DNA from: Fragum whitleyi
Lineage: Eukaryota > Mollusca > Bivalvia > Cardiida > Cardiidae
Direction of reading: 5' to 3'
Length of the DNA: 64,000 nt
Assembly: GCA_948146395.1 (NCBI GenBank)
Contig: OX411559.1
Span: 35,234,215 to 35,298,214, forward strand
Numbering within the stretch: the stretch's first letter is position 1; each line of letters starts with the position of its first letter. Positions 48,770 through 56,920 of the stretch are shown here, one piece after another. The notes beneath the pieces were generated by a model, which ran no database searches, was not told the DNA's origin, and was given only the letters and a program-made list of their open reading frames with translations. A program made the position numbers and the translations under genes.

Positions 48770-49002
48770 AGTAGTCTAGGCTATGATCCTAGACCAGATT
48801 TTTGAGTAATTTTTCGGAGAAATTGGGGCGATTGCGTAACCGGATCGAACCGGTCGCGCGAGCAGACGACGCTTCAGAGGTTTCCAATACCGCGCGATTT
48901 TGAAATTTGAAATTAGGGCCATATTGGCGGGTCGTGCGGTGAGTATCGAATTTCTAATATTTAAAAATTGCGCCTACTTGCGGGCTTGCAGACGACGCTT
49001 TC
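48770..49002 (+). repeat. Polinton left terminal inverted repeat
   Basis: 233 bp, AGTAGTCTAGG to GACGACGCTTTC. Only scattered single-base differences from the right copy, for example GGGTCGTGCGG versus GGGTAGTGCGG. Confidence 0.93.
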
Positions 49003-49517
49003 ATTTTTTTCTACAACGGTGTTTACATTTGTCATCTTTTCGTCTTTATTTTGTTCTTTCATCAATACCAATTTTTTCATCTGAAGTAACCCCCAACTTG
49101 GACCACCCTACGTTTCGCCGTTTAGGGAAAGGATAAAAGTCATATTTAGCAGACGATCTTATTGTACACTACAAGTCAATGATAACCCGAGCGTTAACCA
49201 AGCTGTTTTATATCGTTAAATGTAAAGTGTTAAACCTTGACTAAAGTAAATTGTAGCGAAATTATAACGAGGTTTAAAATGGGTTTATCTCGCATACAGT
49301 GGAGTATATTTTAAACATGTTTCGTCTGCTATTTTCCAATATTTGTTTTAGCGAGAGCGATAGTAAAATACACCTGCTCTCTATGAATGTTAATACTTAA
49401 CTGATAAGGTGTTTAATTTCTAAATTTTGGACGAATCCATGCGTGAAGGGTACACAGGTAGCGTGTGTCGCTATCTTTAAATTACAATAGATACGGGATT
49501 GCACAACAGTTTACCCT

Positions 49518-49649
49518 ATGTTTGCAATGGACTCGTTCGGTGAGTATATAAACGCGTGGTTTATCGATAAAACTGTTAGCCTCTGCAGTATTTCAACGCA
49601 AAGTACAGACAATTTCTATCGATTTTTTCCAACTGGCGAAAAGGTACAG
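49518..49649 (+). other. Possible orphan first exon (44 codons)
   Basis: ATG at 49518 opens 44 codons (starts MFAMDSFGEYINAWFIDK) that end exactly at a strong 5' splice site, CAG|GTAAGTATT at 49649/49650. No matching downstream exon found and no family recognised. It could be the remaining first exon of a lost element gene or chance. Confidence 0.25.
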
Positions 49650-50099
49650 GTAAGTATTATTTTTGCGGGTTTAACGGTTACCACATTCGGGACGTGTATT
49701 CGGCCTTTAACACCAAGGTTCAATAGGGTTTGATTTTCTCACTGTTGGATTATGATGACCGCTCGTTTACATCACTGTATAACTAAATAGTATGATTTAG
49801 GTATTGTTTCGGGTTGCTTCCAATGCGAGACTTCCAGGGGCAAAGATGTGTCGTTAGACCAACTTAATCATATATACTTGGCAATAGATTGACGTGTGAA
49901 TAGGAATCGGCTCTTTTTCTTAGAAAGGAAATCAAGATTTTTTGAGTAGGTATTTCCCCGTCTCGTAAGAGGATCTAACCGCAGTGATTACTACATGGAG
50001 CATGCCAGTCAGCTTTGTATACCATACAGGTGCTTCCTTAAACAACTTATCTTTTATGCTTTCTCGCTTACACACAAACAAAGGGTAAAAATTGTTTCA

Positions 50100-50290
50100 C
50101 TTTTATTTACAAATATAAATACATGTATATGACAGCAAAACTTCATACATTGTCTTCAGCATTGACACAGCTGTTAAACTTTTGGAGGTATAATTTCCAT
50201 TAGACAAAAGTATTGTTTGTTTCGACCTTTCCTCAGGTCTTCAACACTTTCTCGAACTGTCTAAGTCTGGTGTGGATCCACGTAAGAAAG
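50100..50290 (-). pseudogene. Decayed second copy of the integrase 3' end (chromodomain)
   Basis: TTGTTTCGACCTTTCCTCAG then GTCTTCAACACTTTCTCGAA parallels 51303-51345 at the end of the live integrase frame. On the minus strand GRNKQY of the chromodomain is preserved, surrounded by stops. Either a tandem duplication or a fragment of another Polinton copy. Confidence 0.75.
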
Positions 50291-50423
50291 ACACCATGAA
50301 AACGCCGTTTTTCAACCCTTTTGTGTTTTATTTCCGTTTGTAACGGTCTATTCCTGATAATTGATTGAAGTCCATAAACGTTTGTGCAATACTATTTAAA
50401 TGCGAGATATTTTCCCAATATTT

Positions 50424-50500
50424 TCGCCTCAGTTGGTAGGGCAACTGACTTCAAAACACATGAATTGAAATTGAGTTCGATTCCCGGGGCTGGAAGACTA
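50424..50500 (+). repeat. tRNA-like segment (SINE head or tRNA relic)
   Basis: CGCCTCAGTTGGTAGGGCAA resembles a Pol III A box/D-arm and GAGTTCGATTCCC a B box/T-arm, at tRNA-like spacing. The acceptor stem is not convincing, so a SINE head or tRNA pseudogene is more likely than a working tRNA. Confidence 0.45.
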
Positions 50501-51229
50501 ACACATTTATAGTAAACAGCATACATATATTCTCTCGGGTGAAACGTTTAGCCGAGGACCCTAATGTCGGTGCTATTGAGTAAGAAAAACCCTATAGCGA
50601 ATTCCAACAGTAGTTTCGTCATGCATTCTTGCACTATCCGCCGGGGGCGTTGGGCATAATGGGCAAGGCTACGGTACCAACGATTAATATGCGTAACACT
50701 GTTAAACTATTCAAGGATTTAGTACTGGTATAGATAAACAATCGAGGGGGAAGGCGTCAAAGATCATTTTTACATTGAAATTGATAGGCGATAACGGTTT
50801 GTCGAGACTCACATAGAACTGCGGATCCATATGTATACCTTATCTAGTTAAGCGGACGGTTAATTATGACGTCAGACTGTAGTGTATTAAATGTTTTCAG
50901 CGTTACGCTAGAATGGGTAAGGAGTATTTTATACACTACAGTGCTGAGATTTTAAAAAAAGTAGTTCATGAAACAAATGATTGAATAGGGTTTACGTCGC
51001 TATCAGCATTTTTCACAGATATATCGCGACCGATGGAGCATCTCACAATGGGTTTCTGGTATTTCTCTCACTTGTACTGCCATTCAAACACCTTCCTACT
51101 CTCCAGCTGCTACCTGACATTGGTTTTCGGTTATCTACCTATCAGTGTATTTACCCATGGAATAATACATAATAAAAACAAGCCAATTACTATTTACAAT
51201 ATGTATTTTACACATGTTTACAAACATAT

Positions 51230-51894
51230 TTATTCAATATCATTAGCACTGATCCAGCTATTGAATTTCTTAGGATAATATTGCCATTTGACCAAATATT
51301 GTTTGTTTCGACCTTTTCCTCTGGTCTTCAACACTTTCTCCACTTTCCAAGTCTGGTTCGGATCCACGCTTACTTTTTGCAGTTCGCTTTGGTAGAAAGT
51401 TCCTTTAAGCTCCTCATTTTGTAAATCCTTTAGTCTATAAATCGGTAATGTACCTCTGTGATAACGTTTGTATACTTTAAAGACTTCACCGGTATACGTC
51501 TGGTCGTAGGCTCGAGTAAACACTGTCCTTAGATGACTTATCCGTACGTAGTCACCGATTTTGTATTTAAAAGGTTTGAATTTTTTATTCGTTTGTTTTG
51601 CATTATGTGCCATAAAGGTAGCGAGTCGAACTTCCTCTTGGTTACTGCTTTTCACATCCGCCGGTCTCATTCTTATTGTTCTGTGATAAGTGTGATTATA
51701 ATTGTTGGCGATATCCTGTAGCACAGGCAGAAAAGTTGCTGTATCTTTGTAAGAAAAATAGCGCATCAGACGGGTCTTCACTGCCAACACGGCCCGTTCA
51801 GAGGTCGATGCTTTCGTCTCATTCTGTGACGGAAATTAAAAAATGTCTTTTTTCTTCATCAGATCTTGGACCGTTTTGGCTCTAAATTCTTGGC
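51230..51894 (-). pseudogene. INT: Polinton integrase, exon 2 (with in-frame stop)
   Basis: C-terminal part of the retroviral-type (rve) integrase. Its acceptor (TTTCAG ending at 51895) joins in frame to the donor of exon 1 (53945). Combined length would be 365 codons. The third catalytic acidic residue (Glu, codon 177, in SERA) lies here, 33 residues after the second Asp. An in-frame TAA at 51838-51836 (codon 164) falls between those two residues. The C-terminus is a chromodomain (about codons 318-365, with QYLVKWQYYPKKFNSW), the usual targeting module of Polinton integrases. Apart from the stop the frame is clean, so inactivation is recent, or the stop is an assembly or allele difference. 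Confidence 0.85.
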
Positions 51895-52217
51895 CTGAAA
51901 GGGATATAAACGTGTAGTACCAGTCGATATTTATAATTCAACGTGATGTAGAGAATATAGCTTTACAAAACTTTAATACTTGAATCTAATTTTGTTAAAT
52001 ACGAGGGTTGATCCAAAAGTTCGTATAATGGGTTAATAAAAATGTCCGACTGTTTCCAATTCAAACAAAAATTATACATTCATTAAATATAATATCTGTA
52101 CAATGAACATGGAAATTTTTAACTGTGTACATAGAACAAAGATTGCCCAATAGCAATAATAAAATATAGACCCCCCACCTGGGCGGGGGAGCAAGAACGT
52201 CGGACGCGACGTCGTTA

Positions 52218-52595
52218 TCAACTCTTCTCCACGTAGTCTCCATTAACCCTTAGACACTTCTCATAGCGACGTACCCACATGTTAAAAGTTTCCTCATACC
52301 AGTTTGAATCAAATTCGCGAACAATGTTATGAGTAGCAGTTTTAAGTTCTTCATTACAATCAAAACGGAGGCCCCGAAGTTGTTCCTTTATGACGGGGAA
52401 AACACGAAAGTCCATCGGGGCTAGATCCGGCGAATAAGGAGGATGGGACAATCGTTGAAATCCCAGGAGGTCAATTTCTAGTTGAGTTGATGCGGCGGTG
52501 TGTCCAGGGGCGTTGTCCTGATGCAGCACAAATTCATTAAGCGGGATTCCCGGTCTCTTTCTTGTCAGCGCTCGTACAAGATCTTCCCGGAGAAA
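52218..52595 (-). CDS. mariner transposase, exon 2
   Basis: C-terminal half of the catalytic domain. The acceptor CATTTCAG ends at 52596 and joins in phase 0 to exon 1. It carries the second catalytic Asp in HQDNAPGH (residue 252) and the third in YSPDLAPMD (residue 287), exactly 34 residues between them, the mariner DD34D signature. The spliced protein is 350 aa, normal for the family, with no stops. Confidence 0.9.
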   Translation of the reverse strand, partial: FLREDLVRALTRKRPGIPLNEFVLHQDNAPGHTAASTQLEIDLLGFQRLSHPPYSPDLAPMDFRVFPVIKEQLRGLRFDCNEELKTATHNIVREFDSNWYEETFNMWVRRYEKCLRVNGDYVEKS

Positions 52596-52810
52596 CTGAA
52601 ATGAAATAAGAATAATATAACCATTTTAGCGCTTAACGAAGTATTTTTGACCCGTTTTTGAACACTTCTTATTTAGCGCTTTAGCACTTTAGGCAAAGTA
52701 AAGCATACATATAAACAAATAATTTGATAATGAAATGTTTTGGCTTCATCAAAAATTATTTTTTAAAGTTATCTCAATATTGATCATAGATACAGAAAAA
52801 CATGAATTAC

Positions 52811-53485
52811 CTTAGAAAAATAGTCTGCGGTCACTGTCCGACCATCTGGAACCTGGTGGATGAGAATCATTCCTTTCCGATCCATAACGAACACAAACAT
52901 GTGTTTTTTCATGGAGCTGACGACTTTCGCCTTCTTTGGTGGAGGAGATGCAGGTGTTTTCCACACTGAAGATTGTCGTTTTGATTCTGGTTCGAAGTGG
53001 TGGAGCCAAGTCTCGTCGAGGGTGATTATTCTATCAAGGAATTCCGTGCCTTCCCTCTTGTGACGTTTCAAGAACTCTCGTGAGCAGTCAACTCGTCGCT
53101 CCATATCATATGAACTTAACAGCCGAGGAACCCAACGTGCACTAACTTTCCTCATGTTTAAATCATGTGTCAAAACTCGCTGAACAGTTCCATAGGATGT
53201 CCCAATTTCATCAGCTATATCACGAACAGTCATACGTCTATTACCATTTACAGCTATTCTGACGTCGTCAATTAAGTTGTGACGTATTGCAGGCTTACCT
53301 TGGCGTTCATCATCTTCTAAAGAAATCCTTCCGTCCTTGAATCTCCGATGCCACTTAAACACAAGTTGTTTACTACATCTCATTCCCGTCTTCTCCATCA
53401 TTTGAAATGTCTGTGTTGGTGTATGTCCTAAATCGTAACAGAATCTGATAACTGACCGACATTCTAGTTTTGGCGTTGACGTCAT
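52811..53485 (-). CDS. mariner transposase, exon 1
   Basis: 225 codons from ATG at 53485. The N-terminal helix-turn-helix DNA-binding region (about residues 10-105) is followed by the conserved linker-type WVPRLL (118-123) and the first catalytic Asp in TLDETW (residue 157). The frame runs into a donor AAG|GTAATT at 52811/52810; the 215-bp intron 52596-52810 is unusual, since most mariner transposases have a single exon. Termini, target duplication and an unbroken frame suggest a young and possibly functional copy. Confidence 0.9.
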
Positions 53486-53944
53486 ATCTCTTTTTCCTCA
53501 GATTTTCCAATCTTATAAAAAATCTTTGTTATCATAACAAGTTTCAAAACAACGTGAACAATATGACGTCATAATGGCGGTATAACGTCATGCAAAATTG
53601 CGCCAAAAAATTCGAACAAATTAGTGAGAAATCTCGATGTTTATCTTCTTTATCTTTCATTTTTCTACGCTCCCCCGCCCTCGCGCATATGCGTTACTAT
53701 GGCAACGTTGTTTACAACCGCAAAATATAATTTTACAAAACAAATAATTTCTATGCATTCAACGGATAATGAACTGCAACCTAGTATTTTTTATACTGAA
53801 CAAACTGCTAATAAGAAAGTTATAGGCCCATTTTACGAATTTCTGGATCACCCCTCGTATAAAGTTGATTTAGCCAAGCAATCTCTATCATATCTGTTTG
53901 ACGTAAGTCTTTAATGTAAAATGAATTGAAAAAAAAACACATAC

Positions 53945-54377
53945 CTTTATCAGTGATAAGCTTTGTTGGCGATCGTTTCGAAGTTTCAAAGATTGTCTTG
54001 AATGCGTTTGCCACCTCATCGCCTGTTTTATTCTTTAGTGGTTGTAACCAGACATATTTTGAAAACGTGTCAATCACCAACAGAATATATTTATAGCCCT
54101 GGTTCCAGTCAGCAAATTTAACCATGTCCATTAAATCAGCCATCCATAAATCGTCTTTGCCTGCACTGATCACATGGTTTCTTTGAAACCGTCTTCTGAC
54201 TGGTTTATGCAAACTGTAGGACTCTTGATCATGCAAAAATTGACGAATTTTATGCATGCCTATTTGGTATTTTCCTTCGGATTTCACCACTTTGTACAAT
54301 TTCTGTGGGCCCGCAAAACCCCCTGGGTGTGCTACGTCATTGTAAATAGTTTTTAAATATTTTTTCCAAGTGGCCAT
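53945..54377 (-). CDS. INT: Polinton integrase, exon 1
   Basis: N-terminal part of the retroviral-type integrase that inserts linear element DNA. The first ATG in frame is at 54377; the Polinton-like start MATWKKYLKTIYND supports it. Catalytic Asp 81 lies in WMADLMDM and Asp 143 in ITDKG; basic residues around 58-68 (KPVRRRFQRN) precede the catalytic core. The donor AAAG|GTATGT at 53945/53944 lies two codons after the second Asp. The intron is now 2.05 kb because of the mariner. The ATPase stop lies only 67 bp upstream (54445), on the same strand. The full protein is interrupted by a stop in exon 2, so this copy is probably dead. Confidence 0.88.
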
Positions 54378-54444
54378 GTTCACTGTACAGAGTTAACAAC
54401 ACTAATAAATAAATTTATAAAATTGAATTACTTTATATATTTTA

Positions 54445-55739
54445 CTAGTTACTTTCATCGTCACTGACGTCATCTTCATCTGATCCCTCTTCTTCGTCAT
54501 CATCGGAAATTTCCGTATCAAATAGCTCTTGAAAGGTGTTCTTATGTTTCCTCATGACTTTATTTACAGCAGAGGTTGTATTTTGACCTTTGTAGATCAG
54601 TTTATCTATTTGAGCCATGATTTGCTGATGCGCTTTATTGCTTCTGAGTGGTAAAATGTAATTATCTATTAACGATTGATATTTGCCGAAAAACTCTTTT
54701 TCGTCGTAGTGTTTTATGCGGTCTTCGGCCATTTCTTGTGCAGTCTCACTGTCCTCTCCTTTATCTGTTAATGCATTGTAAATTTTATCAAATTTACCAC
54801 TGTTATTTTCTCGAGCTCTTTTCCATAATTGTACGTAAGCCGAATTATATTCAACAGAATCGTCGTCTGTGTCACTATCGTTCATTTCATCGTGCTTTCG
54901 TTTCCTTTGGTCCATATGTTCGGGACACCACCCATTTTTGACATGTCTATGCACGTCGTGAACTGTGTCAAATAACTGACCACAATCATCACAAGCTTGT
55001 CCCTTGTTTTCCATAATTTGTTCAAAATTATTTTCGGAATTATCTTTCGAATTTTGGAGCACTGAGTTATCCTCGATATGACTTGTCTGAACTCCAACTG
55101 CAGAATGATTTGCGCTTGTCAAAACTTCTTCTTTTATAGTTTGAGCTGGAATCACGTGATCCGAGCAAGGTGAATTTCGGTAATTCTGTCTTATACATTT
55201 TAACCTTTGATTATCTTGTGTAAACGGCTTAAGGTCCACCAGTAAGTATCCATAAGGATACTTTGTAGCTTTTGAAAATTGTTTTAATAGTATATCACTT
55301 TGTCCAGGATACATTTGTCTTGCCAATATCATCACAGACTGGCTATCTATCGGGTTATTGAACAATATCAAATAATGACAGTTTCTTCTTTGTGTAGGAT
55401 CTTTGTTTCCAAATAAATTCTGGTTTATAGATATTACGGATAAGGATCTATGATGTGACCCTTCAGTAAACAGGTCTGTGATACGCTTATCTTTTCCGGC
55501 TTCAGAGTATAAATCGTCCAGAATCAGAAGATTATTTATCCCAGGATTAAAGAAATCATCTTCATCCAAATCAGTAGGGATGCCATGTATAAATTCTACT
55601 CTAGGCTGCAGAGATTTCTGTATGATGGTGTATAAAGGCTGCCATCTCTTATAGAGCCACACAATCCTTTGGATGTTCGGATGAATTTTTGAGCTGTGAT
55701 TCATCAATAAATCTTTCACCATTGTTGTTTTTCCACACG
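54445..55739 (-). CDS. ATP: Polinton packaging-type ATPase (FtsK/HerA superfamily), exon 2
   Basis: Main part of a 550-aa ATPase of the A32-like group, which in viruses pumps DNA into capsids. The acceptor TTTTTTTTCAG ends at 55740; its first bases complete the P-loop begun in exon 1 (GKTT at residues 122-125). Walker B is LLILDD (Asp 194-195) and a sensor-like SINQNLF lies at about 223-229. After the ATPase core (to about residue 300) comes a long extension with a C2HC-like finger (Cys 369, Cys 372, His 385, Cys 391), a charged helical part and a very acidic tail. With no capsid gene in this copy its substrate is unclear. Confidence 0.85.
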
Positions 55740-56139
55740 CTGAAAAAAAACATCAATTTTATTTAGTATATTTGATACGCTACAAAATTAACAGGTTAAG
55801 ATAAGAAAAACAATATATCCCTAAATGATAGTCGAAATTCTACCATAAAAAACTCTATTATTTAAAAACATTTTTTTTAGAAATAAATGAAATGTCAATT
55901 GAAAATTACGAAGGATAAAAAATTACCAAAAATCAAGTTATGATTTATTTAAAAACTACAGAATAAAGAAAATATAAGCATAAAATCATAAGTAATAATT
56001 CCAGTTTCTAATTATAAAACAAGAATGGATTTTTGAAAAGAAAGCCATTTTTATGAATTCTAGAATGTGAAATTTAAAATCATTGACACATAGATATTTT
56101 ATCCTTTTAATTGTTTGAAAAATATAGAAATACTAATAC

Positions 56140-56497
56140 CTGTGGGACCCGATATCATCATAGTAAATGGGTGGTAAAATATCGTTTCTTCTGGTGGCGA
56201 TTGAGTTCCTTGTGGTGGTGGTGGTGGTGGTGGTGGTGGTTGAGTTCCTTGTGGTGGTGGTGGTGGTGGTGGTGGTTGAGTTCCTTGTGGTGGTGGTGGT
56301 GGTGGTGGTGGTTGAGTTCCTTGTGGTGGTGGCGGTGGTGGTGGTTGAGTTCCTTGTGGTGGTGGTGGTGGTTGAGTTCCTTGTGGTGGTGGTGGTGGTG
56401 GTGGCAAAGGCATATTATGTTTCTGTTTAAAATGTCTCAGCATAGCATCCTTTCTACAAAATCCCTTGTGACATTCTGGACACTGCGTAGAAAACAT
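56140..56497 (-). CDS. ATP: Polinton ATPase, exon 1: C2H2 finger, polyproline, start of P-loop
   Basis: 119 codons from ATG at 56497 to a donor ACAG|GTATTAG at 56140/56139. It encodes one C2H2 finger (Cys 6, Cys 9, His 22, His 27), then six blocks of 5-9 prolines each closed by QGTQ (residues 32-99), then the first half of the Walker A loop (SGPT, 116-119). The 400-bp intron splits the P-loop codon-exactly, which makes the splice assignment firm. The proline block is a CCA/GGT-rich minisatellite that is likely to vary in length. A finger plus polyproline fused to the packaging ATPase is unusual. Confidence 0.82.
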
Positions 56498-56920
56498 GTT
56501 GACACTCTGGTGGCTAACTTACAAATGAGAACTGAAAACAAATAAAGATTATAGGATCATAGCAATAGCGCATGCGCAAGAAACCCTATATACGCTTTGT
56601 ATTCAGGAAATCGGTTCATTCTCATGCTGGTGTTCAACAAGAAACATTTGTTTCAATATTAAAAGGAATTATAAATAAAGGTATATTTTTCTTATTGTAG
56701 TCTCGCCTGAGATTTTGTAGTCTCGCCTGAATTTTAGTAGTCTCGCCTGACAATTAACGACCAAACATGTTTTATTAATGATTACATAATTTACTAGGAT
56801 TTAAAAAAGTTTGCATTTTTTCCTTTTCTAAATTCTACTTAATTAATGTAATATTTATAGTCAACATGACACATTTTAAAACTCGAGACTAATACAAACA
56901 ATTTTTCTTCAGAACTAAAG
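56498..56920. promoter_or_regulatory. Divergent intergenic region with three direct repeats
   Basis: Separates the ATPase (minus) and polymerase (plus) starts and so should hold both promoters. Three copies of TAGTCTCGCCTGA lie at about 56698-56750, spaced about 19-20 bp. They share AGTAGTCT with the tip of the terminal repeat. A TTTTTCTTCAG near 56901-56911 is a possible acceptor just before the polymerase ATG, so an untranslated upstream exon is possible. Confidence 0.45.

Larger units (their letters stand above)
49003..51229. other. Polinton left interior, no long coding frame
   Basis: Where other Polintons may carry additional genes, I see only a possible mini-exon at 49518-49649, a decayed chromodomain copy at 50100-50290 and a tRNA-like segment at 50424-50500. 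No capsid-like frame on either strand. Confidence 0.6.
52002..53857 (-). mobile_element. mariner element inserted in the integrase intron
   Basis: About 1.86 kb. The inverted termini of about 31 bp begin CGAGGGTTGATCC (left) and, complementing the right end, CGAGGGGTGATCC; TA duplications lie at 52000-52001 and 53858-53859. It encodes a spliced DD34D transposase on the minus strand. It sits wholly inside the integrase intron (51895-53944), which would be about 190-200 bp without it. Confidence 0.93.

Noticed and set aside
48900..49136. 78-codon frame at the left Polinton end
   Set aside because: It mostly lies within the terminal inverted repeat and is not mirrored as an open frame at the right end.
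56111..56545. Plus-strand frames rich in Trp or Val opposite the polyproline tract
   Set aside because: Antisense shadows of the GGT/CCA minisatellite in ATPase exon 1.
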